This document shows, one piece after another, positions 32,319-39,774 of a stretch of 39,838 nt of DNA. The stretch covers positions 1 through 39,838 of the forward strand of contig JAFQBA010000004.1 in NCBI GenBank assembly GCA_017416845.1. The letters run 5' to 3'. The stretch's first letter is position 1; each line of letters opens with the position of its first letter. The position numbers and the translations under genes were made by a program. The notes under the pieces are model-generated. The model did no database searches, had not been told where the DNA came from, and saw nothing but the letters and a program-made list of their open reading frames with translations. This stretch comes from Clostridia bacterium (GTDB taxonomy: Bacteria; Bacillota; Clostridia; UMGS1810).

Positions 32319-32366
32319 TAATCTGCATCGTTGATTTCGATATTGACGATGCAGATTATCGTTTTG
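32319..32366 (+). terminator. Terminator after the isomerase gene
   Basis: TAATCTGCATCGT (32319-32331) and ACGATGCAGATTA (32346-32358) form a perfect 13-base stem with a 14-base loop, followed by TCGTTTT. It closes the exported polysaccharide operon. Confidence 0.75.
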
Positions 32367-32406
32367 GCTATGTTGCATACAAAAATAATTTATACAGGAG
32401 GTAGAT

Positions 32407-32613
32407 GTGATGAAACTTTTTGCTTCAAACAGGATTGTAAATAAGACTTATATGAGAGCCAAATGGGAGCCAAATGGGGACGTACATTTTTTGGCACGTC
32501 CCCAAAAGCCAAATGGGGACGTACATTTTTTGGCACGTCCCCAAACTGTCCCGATAACCTTTAAGGCACTTCACATCATCGGTTCGTCGCAGTATTCATT
32601 TTCTGATGTTTAA
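32407..32613 (+). pseudogene. Deletion scar: gene start joined through repeats to a dehydrogenase fragment
   Basis: A perfect AGGAGG site and ATG open MMKLFASNRIVNKTYMRA, the start of an unrecognised gene. Two tandem palindromic repeats (32469-32546) follow, and then 18 codons, ITFKALHIIGSSQYSFSDV, that match residues 297-315 of the zinc dehydrogenase at 3411-4505 (there FCDVE) before a TAA. The nucleotide match has several silent differences, so it comes from a diverged paralogue. Both parent genes are lost. The reading frame runs through by chance and should not be taken as a functional protein. Confidence 0.7.
32469..32546 (+). repeat. Two 39-bp tandem GGGGACGTACA-family repeats
   Basis: Units 32469-32507 and 32508-32546 are identical except at the last base. 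Each contains GGGGACGT paired with ACGTCCCC around a 12-base loop, the most complete hairpin form of the family in the window. They lie exactly between two unrelated gene fragments. Confidence 0.85.
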
Positions 32614-32615
32614 AG

Positions 32616-33425
32616 TCAAATCTGTTTCATCCATTCAATTGAAAGATCAATCCAGCCTTCAATGGACTTATTCACATAGCTGTCTTTTCCAAGGGATGTT
32701 ATGTCGTTTCCCAGTGCAACACCATGGGGTGCGCTTGGGTAGATGTGAAGCTCAAATTTCATTCCCTTGAGAGCATAGCTTTGAGCCAGCGCAAGGGAGT
32801 TATGAACAGGAACAATTTGATCGTCGGAGGTATGCACAATAAATGCAGGTGATGAATTTTCATCAACCTTGGTGTTTAGTGCAACACTTTCAAGGTCAGA
32901 AACGGAAGGATTTTCAGAATGGAAAAGATTGCGGAATGAACCAACGTGGGCATTTGGAGTAAAGGGCGTGATAACCGGATACACCGGGATAATGCCCGCA
33001 GGCTTGTTGTAGCCAAATTCCATGTCGACGGCTTCCTGAACCTCGGGCAAATGCCAAAGTGTGCCAAGACATGTGCAAAGATGACCTCCTGCAGAAAAAC
33101 CGGTTACAAAAACCCTTTTGGGGTCAATGTTATATTTTTCGGCATTGTCTTTAATGTGCTTCATTGCCATTGATGCTTCAATGAGCACCTTGGGGAAAGC
33201 TGCCGATTTTCCGGTACTGTAGGTTAAAACAAAAGCGTTCACACCTTTGCCGAGGTAGGAGAGGGCAATGGGTTCGCCTTCACGGTCGGCACAAACACCT
33301 CCATATCCGCCGCCCGGAATAACCAGAATTGCATCTCTTTTTTTATCCCAAATTTTGTCGGCACAATAAGTTTCAAGAAAAACCTCATCGTTTCCTTCAA
33401 AAAGATATATTTTTTCATTTAACAT
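32616..33425 (-). CDS. Alpha/beta hydrolase, acetyl-esterase/BD-FAE-like
   Basis: A 269-residue cytoplasmic alpha/beta hydrolase. The oxyanion-hole motif is PGGGYGG (about 37-43), the nucleophile is S111 in GFSAGGH, the acid lies in TSDDQIVP and the base is H in PSAPHGVAL. This set is typical of hormone-sensitive-lipase-like sugar acetyl esterases (xylan or acetylated oligosaccharide deacetylases). GAGGTGATC precedes the ATG at 33425. It is downstream of and co-oriented with the NagB-ROK gene, but a strong terminator lies between them. Its stop sits within three bases of a dehydrogenase fragment on the other strand. It probably removes acetyl groups from imported oligosaccharides. Confidence 0.85.
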   Translation of the reverse strand: MLNEKIYLFEGNDEVFLETYCADKIWDKKRDAILVIPGGGYGGVCADREGEPIALSYLGKGVNAFVLTYSTGKSAAFPKVLIEASMAMKHIKDNAEKYNIDPKRVFVTGFSAGGHLCTCLGTLWHLPEVQEAVDMEFGYNKPAGIIPVYPVITPFTPNAHVGSFRNLFHSENPSVSDLESVALNTKVDENSSPAFIVHTSDDQIVPVHNSLALAQSYALKGMKFELHIYPSAPHGVALGNDITSLGKDSYVNKSIEGWIDLSIEWMKQI

Positions 33426-33437
33426 TAAAGATCACCT

Positions 33438-33482
33438 CAAAAACAAAATCTGCCTGTATTATATCATACAAGCAGATTTTTT
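33438..33482 (-). terminator. Terminator of the NagB-ROK gene
   Basis: Arms 33445-33459 and 33466-33480 (AAAATCTGC.TGTAT / ATACA.GCAGATTTT) pair over 15 positions with one mismatch around a 6-base loop, with T-runs on both strands. It lies between NagB-ROK and the esterase gene. Confidence 0.8.
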
Positions 33483-33501
33483 TCAATATTCTTATTAAAA
33501 A

Positions 33502-35109
33502 TCAGTGAAGAAGTGAAGCACCAATTAAGCCTGCATTGTTTTTGTGCTCGGCAATAACAATCGGCACATCAAATTTTATCTTTTCTTTAAGGGGAGACAA
33601 AAGTGCATCGCCTGCTCCCGATATACCGCCCGAAATAATAACCTTTTCGGGGTCAAAAATGTATATAAGTCCGTTTATTCCTGCCGAAAGGTAATCGGTA
33701 TATTCATCAAGTGTCGCATTTGCCACGGGGCAGTTTTCTCTCACTGCTTCAAAAAACAGGAGACCGTTTAGCTTGTTTTGGTTTTCGGCATATTTTTGTG
33801 CTAAAAGTGAATCGGGATTTTTTATTGCCGCATCTGTTGCCATTTCCATGAGAGCTGTGGTTGATGCATATTTTTCAAAACATCCCGTTAGACCGCATCC
33901 GCATTTTTTGCCGTCATATTTTATGGGGAAGTGACCGAGCTCTCCGCCGCTTCCTCTTCCTTCATAAACCTTTTTGTCAAAAATGATTCCGCCGCCGACC
34001 CCTGTTCCGAGGGTGAGAACAATCGAGTTTTTAACATCTCTGCCCGCACCTGCCGCAGCCTCTGCAAGAGCGGCACAGTTTGCATCATTGGCAATGTAGG
34101 TTGTGACACCGGTTTTTTCTTTAACTGCACCGGCAAGGTCGTAGTTATCGAACTTGAGATTTACGGCAGTTACTTTTGAATTTCTGATGAGCCCAGGAGT
34201 TCCGATTCCGATTGAACCAACGCTGTAGTCGTTCATAAGTTCAAGGCATTTTTCGGCAATTTTTGATGCTACAGTGTCGGCATCAGCTTCCTGCGGGGTT
34301 GGGGCTGTGACTTTTTTGAGAATCTGGAAGTTATCATCCACAACGCCGATTTTCATTTCGGTTCCGCCAAGGTCAACACCAATTCTCACACCCTCATATG
34401 CGGCTCTGTCGCAAACCAAGGTAACATCGGGATGGATGTGAAGTATTGTTGCGGGAACATCGGTACGGATGTTTCTTTCAAGAATCCGTCTCACAATGCG
34501 GTGCTTTAATGCTCCGCTTGCCATGATAACAATTTTTTTGGAACGCATGATGGTTCCGAGACCCATGGTGAGCGCATGAGTGGGGGCATCATCGGGGTTT
34601 TCAAAATGTGCATAGTGAACTTCCAAGGCTTTTTGAGTGAGCTTTGTGAGGTGGGTGTCACCCTCAAGGGAAACATCAGGATTGTTAAAGCCTATGTGAC
34701 CGTTTTGACCAAAGCCCAAAAATTGCAGGTCAATGCCGCCGCATTCTGAAATTTTCTTTTCATAATTGTCGCATTCAACCTTGGGGTTTTTGCATTTTCC
34801 GTCAAGAATATGTATGTTTTCGGGGCGGATGTTCACCTTTGAAAAAAGATGCTTATTCATAAAGCTGTGATAGCTGTGTTCATCATCTGCCGCCATGGGA
34901 TAATATTCGTCAAGATTAAAGGTTTTAACTTCAGACATATTGAGCTTACCGTTTTCATACATTTTTGCAAGCTCTTTGTAAACACCTGCCGGAGTTGTTC
35001 CCGTTGCCATGCCAAGAACAGAGTCGGGTTTTTCGTTAATTTGGTCTGAAACCATTTTCGCTACTTCTTTGGCAATTTGTTCGTAGTTGTCACAAATAAT
35101 TACTTTCAT
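33502..35109 (-). CDS. Fused glucosamine-6-phosphate deaminase and ROK-family sugar kinase
   Basis: A 535-residue two-domain protein in one uninterrupted frame. Residues 1-~237 are NagB: GMATGTTPAGVYKEL, FNLDEYYP with base D67, GFGQNGHIGFNNP with H138, and HPDVTLVCD at the end. Residues ~241-535 are a ROK kinase: IGVDLGGTEMKIG, GIGTPGLI, ANDANCAALAE, GTGVGGGII and the zinc motif CGCGLTGCFEKY. The domains join with almost no linker. NagB converts glucosamine 6-phosphate to fructose 6-phosphate and ammonia; ROK kinases phosphorylate sugars such as glucose, GlcNAc or glucosamine. The fusion suggests kinase-then-deaminase coupling. The NagB Glu of the usual FNEP is Asn143 here. The window has no NagA deacetylase. 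GGCGGAGG precedes ATG 35109; an AraC regulator is divergent. Confidence 0.9.
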   Translation of the reverse strand: MKVIICDNYEQIAKEVAKMVSDQINEKPDSVLGMATGTTPAGVYKELAKMYENGKLNMSEVKTFNLDEYYPMAADDEHSYHSFMNKHLFSKVNIRPENIHILDGKCKNPKVECDNYEKKISECGGIDLQFLGFGQNGHIGFNNPDVSLEGDTHLTKLTQKALEVHYAHFENPDDAPTHALTMGLGTIMRSKKIVIMASGALKHRIVRRILERNIRTDVPATILHIHPDVTLVCDRAAYEGVRIGVDLGGTEMKIGVVDDNFQILKKVTAPTPQEADADTVASKIAEKCLELMNDYSVGSIGIGTPGLIRNSKVTAVNLKFDNYDLAGAVKEKTGVTTYIANDANCAALAEAAAGAGRDVKNSIVLTLGTGVGGGIIFDKKVYEGRGSGGELGHFPIKYDGKKCGCGLTGCFEKYASTTALMEMATDAAIKNPDSLLAQKYAENQNKLNGLLFFEAVRENCPVANATLDEYTDYLSAGINGLIYIFDPEKVIISGGISGAGDALLSPLKEKIKFDVPIVIAEHKNNAGLIGASLLH

Positions 35110-35126
35110 AAATATTTTCCTCCGCC

Positions 35127-35157
35127 TGTTTAATATGCTTATATTTTATATTAAACA
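35127..35157. promoter_or_regulatory. Perfect 10-bp inverted repeat upstream of NagB-ROK
   Basis: TGTTTAATAT (35127-35136) and ATATTAAACA (35148-35157) are perfect inverse copies with an 11-base spacer, so half-site centres are 21 bases, two helical turns, apart. The site lies just upstream of the ribosome binding site of the minus-strand gene. It could be a repressor operator or a leader hairpin. Confidence 0.5.
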
Positions 35158-35170
35158 CGGAGAAATATAT

Positions 35171-35242
35171 TTGCACAATATTTCATTTTTTTTGCAATAT
35201 ATTTTGAATGTGGTTGCAATGAGAAGCAATAGATGTTATACT
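35171..35242 (+). promoter_or_regulatory. Promoter and TTGCA direct repeats of the AraC-type gene
   Basis: TTGCAA (35214-35219), a 17-base spacer and TATACT (35237-35242) with an upstream TG form a near-ideal extended promoter. TTGCA recurs at 35171, 35192 and 35214 (TTGCACAATA, TTGCAATATA, TTGCAATGAG), spaced 21 and 22 bases apart. Same-face direct repeats are the usual form of AraC-family operators, so autoregulation and control of the divergent nagB-ROK gene are likely. Confidence 0.6.
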
Positions 35243-35253
35243 CTAACTTGGTG

Positions 35254-36138
35254 ATGAGTATGAAAAAATACTACGGTGCTCATTTAAAGGAATGCATACG
35301 CATTAATGAGCTTTTTACCGTTCATTATTTTGAATTTTCAAAAAACTACAAATTTCATGGTGAATCTCACGATTTTTGGGAGTTTGTCTATGTGGACAAG
35401 GGCGAAATCATTGTAACTGTCGATGACGAAAGCTTTGCTCTTTCCGGTGGTCAGATTTTCTTCCACAAACCAAATCAGTGGCACAGGCACGAATCCAACG
35501 GAGAAATCGCACCCAATATTGTGATAGTTTCCTTTGCGTGTTCTTCACCTGCCATGAGCTTTTTTGAGAACAAGCTTTTAAGCGTGGGTCAGACGCAAAA
35601 ATCGCTGATTTCAAAAATAATCAGCGAATTCACCAATTCTTTTCTGACACCCGTAAATGCTCACACCACCACAACATTGGAGAGAAATGCCGAATCACTT
35701 GTTGGCAGCGAACAGCTCATCAAAATGTATCTTTCGGAGCTTCTCATTTTGTTTATGCGTGACAACGATGTTGGACAATATTCCATGTCCAAAAGTAACA
35801 GACTCAATTCAAATCTTGAGTTTATTTTGTCACATATGAATGCAAATGTTTCCCGCATGATGACCCTTGCCGACATCTGTTCCTATTCGGGCATGAGCAA
35901 ATCTGCGGTCTCGGCACTTTTTTCAACATCGCTTGGCATGGGACCCATTGACTATTTCATTAAGATGAAAATTGACCTTGCAAAAAAATATATCCGTGAA
36001 GACAACTACAACATAACTCAAATTGCCGAAATGCTGGGCTATTCATCAATTCACTATTTTTCCCGTCAGTTCAAAAAAACGACGGGCATGAGCCCGTCGC
36101 AATATTCCAATTCTATAAAAGCTCTCGACAAAAATTAA
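35254..36138 (+). CDS. AraC-family transcriptional regulator
   Basis: A 294-residue regulator (numbered from ATG 35254). An N-terminal cupin has HGESHDFWEFVYVDKGEIIV and LSGGQIFFHKPNQWHRHESN. The C-terminal double helix-turn-helix includes LADICSYSGMSKSAVSALFS and ITQIAEMLGYSSIHYFSRQF, then KKTTGMSPSQYSNS. The in-frame ATG at 35233 is excluded because it overlaps the promoter -10 (35237-35242); ATG 35254 or 35260 lies only 5-15 bases after the expected transcript start, so the leader is very short. It is divergent from NagB-ROK and most likely controls it in response to an amino sugar or its phosphate. Its 3' end overlaps the convergent SpoIIR gene by 26 bases. Confidence 0.88.
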   Translation: MSMKKYYGAHLKECIRINELFTVHYFEFSKNYKFHGESHDFWEFVYVDKGEIIVTVDDESFALSGGQIFFHKPNQWHRHESNGEIAPNIVIVSFACSSPAMSFFENKLLSVGQTQKSLISKIISEFTNSFLTPVNAHTTTTLERNAESLVGSEQLIKMYLSELLILFMRDNDVGQYSMSKSNRLNSNLEFILSHMNANVSRMMTLADICSYSGMSKSAVSALFSTSLGMGPIDYFIKMKIDLAKKYIREDNYNITQIAEMLGYSSIHYFSRQFKKTTGMSPSQYSNSIKALDKN

Positions 36139-36784
36139 TATCAAGAAACCATCCTTTGAAAATAGAGGCAAGTTTTTTTCTGCTGCTTTGCCATATTTCA
36201 TAAGTTTTAAACTTAAGCTCCACTCCGGAGCTTTTTTCTTTATTTACAAACTCGCTTAAATCACGACCGCCATTTTTTTCGATATCACTGAAAATGTCTG
36301 AACTTGCGCTGACGCAGGTTTCGTCAACAAAACAAAGTGGCGGGAATAGAACACACCACCAGTTTTTCCCGGTTGCGTTTCCGATTTCAACCTTCAATGC
36401 TTCATAAGAGCCTGCCGGTAATATCAGATTTCCGTATTCTTTTGTCGGAAAATCACCTTTCCCGAGGCTGACTGTTACTTCGTAGCTGTATCCTTGTTTT
36501 TTTATCTCATCAGCTGCCCATTCTTTTATTTTATCAAGATTAGTTTCAGTTATAGTTTTTGCTGATTCCATACTATCGCTGTCATCATAAAGTGATGTCA
36601 TTTCGCGTAGTATTCTGTCACGTACTTTTAGTTTTAATTCCTGATCACATGCAGAATCGCTGTTTGCAATAACATGGAGCCTGAGTACACTTTTTGCGAG
36701 TGCGGTTTCAGTTGATTTAAAACCAGAATGAATAATTAAAGTAATAAAAAAGCCAATACATATAGCAATAATCATTTTTTTCAT
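36113..36784 (-). CDS. spoIIR: Stage II sporulation protein R
   Basis: A 223-residue exported signalling protein. After one N-terminal hydrophobic segment (MKKMIIAICIGFFITLIIHS) it has the SpoIIR signatures SVLRLHVIANSDSACDQELK, LPAGSYEALKVEIG and GKNWWCVLFPPLCF. In spore formers SpoIIR is made in the forespore, is secreted, and triggers SpoIIGA to process pro-sigma-E in the mother cell. The start is ATG 36784, with GGAAGAA upstream; a TTG two codons earlier is also possible. It shows that the organism belongs to an endospore-forming lineage. The gene overlaps the convergent AraC gene by 26 bases. Confidence 0.93.
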   Translation of the reverse strand: MKKMIIAICIGFFITLIIHSGFKSTETALAKSVLRLHVIANSDSACDQELKLKVRDRILREMTSLYDDSDSMESAKTITETNLDKIKEWAADEIKKQGYSYEVTVSLGKGDFPTKEYGNLILPAGSYEALKVEIGNATGKNWWCVLFPPLCFVDETCVSASSDIFSDIEKNGGRDLSEFVNKEKSSGVELKFKTYEIWQSSRKKLASIFKGWFLDINFCRELL

Positions 36785-36877
36785 GAGCAAATTCTTCCTT
36801 TCCGAATCACAGGACGGTGAAAAAAGTTATTCACTAAAAGTATTGACTTTATATTTAATTTTATACAATTTTTCAAA

Positions 36878-37366
36878 TTATTTTTGAGTTAAGATAATTG
36901 CTGGAACATCGTCTTTTGAAATATCTACATACATTGCAAACTGTTCATATATGATTTTCTGAGCCTCTTTATAAGCACTTTCGTCAGGCTTATGAAGTTT
37001 TTTGCCGGAATTTTCAATATCGATTTTATGATTCATAATGGTTTTAAACATTGATATGATTGCAGAAATTTCTCCCTCAGATAATATTGATTTGAATATC
37101 TCTTTTCTTTGGGCATCATTTTCAATCCACGTATTGTCTGCAGAGTTTTTTATTATTTCAGTTAACTCATCATATTTAAGAAGCGTATGCATTCTCGATG
37201 TTAGTTTTTCATTTTTTGAAGGCACAAAAAATGTTGAACGGTTGTTAAATACAGGCTCAAGCACATAATACTCTATTGATGTGTCTCCAAAATTTTTTAT
37301 GGTTATTTCTTTTATTCTGCATACACCTTCAGAACTGTATAATACCGTATCTCCGGATTTGAACAT
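36878..37366 (-). CDS. CarD/CdnL-family transcription factor
   Basis: A 162-residue RNA-polymerase-binding protein. The N-terminal CarD/TRCF RID domain is visible as MFKSGDTVLYSSEGVCRIKE, then YYVLEPVFNNRSTFFVP and ending near the KLTSRM segment (about residues 1-60), followed by an all-helical C-terminal DNA-binding part. Length and order match CarD-family proteins that stabilise open promoter complexes. AGAGGA precedes ATG 37366. It is in the same direction as spoIIR but 93 bases upstream and may be independently transcribed. Expected role: global or stress-related modulation of transcription. Confidence 0.88.
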   Translation of the reverse strand: MFKSGDTVLYSSEGVCRIKEITIKNFGDTSIEYYVLEPVFNNRSTFFVPSKNEKLTSRMHTLLKYDELTEIIKNSADNTWIENDAQRKEIFKSILSEGEISAIISMFKTIMNHKIDIENSGKKLHKPDESAYKEAQKIIYEQFAMYVDISKDDVPAIILTQK

Positions 37367-37506
37367 AAAAATCCTCTTTTCTGTTGAATTAGCATTTGAT
37401 GTAATATTATTTTATCATATTGTTTTCCAAAACACAATGTTTGTTTTAAACAAAAAAACATATATAAATATTCGTCAAAATGCCAAAAAAAGTAATCTGA
37501 AAAAAC

Positions 37507-37535
37507 TTGAAATAAGTCGGATTATGTAGTATTAT
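37507..37535 (+). promoter_or_regulatory. Promoter of the polysaccharide deacetylase gene
   Basis: TTGAAA (37507-37512), a 17-base spacer and TATTAT (37530-37535) lie 20 bases before ATG 37556, with AAGGTGGG as ribosome binding site. Confidence 0.6.
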
Positions 37536-37555
37536 ATCAGTAAGGTGGGATTCAA

Positions 37556-38824
37556 ATGAAAAAGTTTTCTCTTGTTATGGTTTTTATAATTATTACACAG
37601 TGTTTCTTATGTATTACAGCAGGATATACTGAAAATTCCAAAACAATCCTTTATTCTGTCGACGGAAGATATCTATTAGTGGAGCATGATGTTGTAGATG
37701 ATTATTGCAGTGTAGGATGGTATACCGAACCTGTAACAACGGTGTATACTCCCGATTACCGCTGTCTTATTATAAAGAAAAGTGAAATTGATGTCTATAA
37801 AAATGTCGGATGGTACGAGTATCCGGTTATGACGGTATACTCTGTGCAAGGAAAACAAAATATAATCAAAATAAGTGATTTGGACGCCTATAAATCTGTT
37901 GGATGGTACGAGGAACCTGTTACATTAATGTATAGCATTGATAATCGTACACTTGTAGTTAAAATGAGTGAGTTGGAAGATTATAAGGCGGTTGGATGGT
38001 ATACTGAGCCTGTTATGTCTGTTTATGCGAGAGATGGCAGAATGCTTATAATTGCATGCTCGTCACTCGATGATTATAAAAAGGTTGGCTGGTATGATGA
38101 TATATCCGCCATAAGCGCAATTATGATATCGCCTTCTCAAAAAGAGGAGACAGTGTTTGCTGACCACTACGCTGCATATTATAATATGGGTTATAGATTC
38201 AAGGGAAGTGAATACATAGATCCATCAAAACCTATGATTGCTCTTACGTTTGATGATGGTCCAAGTGCATATACACCTCAGATACTTGATTGTTTGACTC
38301 AATATGGAGCCCGTGCAACATTTTTCTGTGTCGGACAAAATGTTAAATTATATCCGCAAACAGTAAAAAGAGCATTTGAACTTGGCATGGAAATCGGCAA
38401 CCATACATACAACCACCCGGATTTGGTGAAAGCATCTGATTCTTCGGTTTCATATCAACTGAATTCAACAAAAAATGCCATATATGATGCTTCAGGAATA
38501 TATCCCGAGGTAATGAGACCACCATACGGCAGTATTGATTCAAGGGTCAGGTCGCTTTCGGGATACCCTGTTATATTGTGGTCTGTTGATACTCTTGATT
38601 GGAAAACAAGAAATGCAAATTCAACATACAATTCCATAATTTCCAAAGTTAAAGATGGTGATATCATTCTTATGCATGATCTTTACTCTCAGACTGCAGC
38701 GGCTGTTAAATTGGTTGTGCCAAAGCTGTATGAAGCAGGATATCAGATGGTCAGTGTGAGTGAACTTGCGAAATATAAGGGTATCAATCTTCAAAATGGA
38801 GTATCGTACAGCTCTATCAGATGA
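37556..38824 (+). CDS. Exported NodB-type polysaccharide deacetylase with 31-residue repeats
   Basis: A 422-residue protein. A signal peptide or anchor (MKKFSLVMVFIIITQCFLCI) is followed by about five copies of a 31-residue unit ending DDYKxVGWYxEPV (about 30-185; four complete VGWY-to-VGWY periods of exactly 31). The CE4/NodB domain (about 225-405) is complete: TFDDGP with the catalytic Asp, HTYNHP metal histidines, RPPYG, LWSVDTLDW and IILMHD. These enzymes remove N-acetyl groups from peptidoglycan or chitin-like sugars outside the membrane; the wall is the most likely target. The repeat probably binds the envelope but is not a named domain that I know. The 3' end overlaps the convergent permease gene by 8 bases. 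Confidence 0.9.
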   Translation: MKKFSLVMVFIIITQCFLCITAGYTENSKTILYSVDGRYLLVEHDVVDDYCSVGWYTEPVTTVYTPDYRCLIIKKSEIDVYKNVGWYEYPVMTVYSVQGKQNIIKISDLDAYKSVGWYEEPVTLMYSIDNRTLVVKMSELEDYKAVGWYTEPVMSVYARDGRMLIIACSSLDDYKKVGWYDDISAISAIMISPSQKEETVFADHYAAYYNMGYRFKGSEYIDPSKPMIALTFDDGPSAYTPQILDCLTQYGARATFFCVGQNVKLYPQTVKRAFELGMEIGNHTYNHPDLVKASDSSVSYQLNSTKNAIYDASGIYPEVMRPPYGSIDSRVRSLSGYPVILWSVDTLDWKTRNANSTYNSIISKVKDGDIILMHDLYSQTAAAVKLVVPKLYEAGYQMVSVSELAKYKGINLQNGVSYSSIR

Positions 38825-39719
38825 ATGTATAGACTGAAATAAGTAATAATAGCAGAGAAAAATTAACAGCGGAAAAACATATAAGATAACGGGAGGCTTT
38901 AACGTCTTCCGTTTTGCTTATATACCGATATGATATAAGACTTGCCATAGAGGCAATAATTGTTCCGAGACCACCGATGTTTGTGCCGATTATAAGAGCT
39001 TTGGCGTTATCTGTAAAAGACGAAAGCATTGCAGCGGCAGGAACATTGCTTATAAACTGACTTATAAGAGCTGAGAAAACCATTTCTCTGTTGTGAATAG
39101 CGTTTGTTACGAAATGTGATACTGTGTCTATACGTGCTACATTCCCGACGAAAATAAAAAAGCAGATAAAAGTGAAAAGTAAAATATAATCAGCCTTTAA
39201 TATGAGCTCTTTTTTATAAATAAGCGTGAAAACAAGCACCGTAGCAAGTGAAACATACCAACGGATGATTCCGAGCACAGACAAGATAGCCATGACAAAA
39301 AGCACAGCGTATGCAAGAAGAGGCATTTTTTTAAGCGTATATGATTTTTCATTAGTATCATTCGCAAGAGGTCTGTTTTTTCGAAAAACACATAAAATGC
39401 ACACTAATGTAAGGCAAATTGTGCCAAGAGGAAGAGTAATCTTGAAAAAATCACCAATGGACATTGAGTAAAATGAATAGAGAAACAAGTTTTGCGGATT
39501 GCCTATGGGAGTGAGCAGACTTCCGAGGTTTGCGGCAACAGTTTCAAGTGTTACTGCAAAAATCAAGGTTTTTGCACCTTGTTTTTTCAAAAGAGCGATG
39601 GAAAATGGAACAAATGTTATTAATGCTACATCATTTGTTATAAATGCCGATGAAAAAAAGCATGTAAGAGATAGCAAAAGAATGAGAATTCTTTCGCTTT
39701 TTATTGTATATGAAAACCC
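38817..39719 (-). pseudogene. 5'-truncated ArsB/NhaD/SLC13-type permease
   Basis: The frame reads in from 39719 as FSYTIKSERILILLLSLTCF then FSSAFITNDVALITFVPF, a strongly conserved segment of this membrane transporter family, followed by GSLLTPIGNPQNLF, several hydrophobic helices, FISNVPAAAML and GTNIGGLGTIIASMASLISY. That is about 300 residues, whereas full members have about 370-430, and the first two or three membrane helices are missing. The conserved frame continues upstream of TTG 39677 without any ATG and then meets a terminator-like hairpin. I judge the gene to be broken by a rearrangement at about 39.72 kb; a short product from TTG 39677 would lack the N-terminal bundle. The original function was probably anion or sodium/proton transport. 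Confidence 0.65.
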
Positions 39720-39737
39720 CCGGATTGTCCGGGGGTT
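39715..39737. terminator. Perfect hairpin at the truncation point of the permease
   Basis: AACCCCCGGA (39715-39724) and TCCGGGGGTT (39728-39737) form a perfect 10-base GC-rich stem with a 3-base loop. On the minus strand TTTT follows, so transcripts entering the permease remnant from upstream would stop here. Confidence 0.65.
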
Positions 39738-39774
39738 CGATAAAGCTTTTAGCTATAAATCTTGGAAATTAAAA

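Noticed and set aside
32407..32613. 68-codon functional small protein
   Set aside because: It consists of a gene-start fragment, two repeats and a dehydrogenase fragment; the open frame is a coincidence of 39-bp units being divisible by three.
35233..35253. Upstream ATG for the second AraC-type regulator
   Set aside because: It overlaps the -10 element TATACT of the gene's own near-consensus promoter, so it would not be transcribed.
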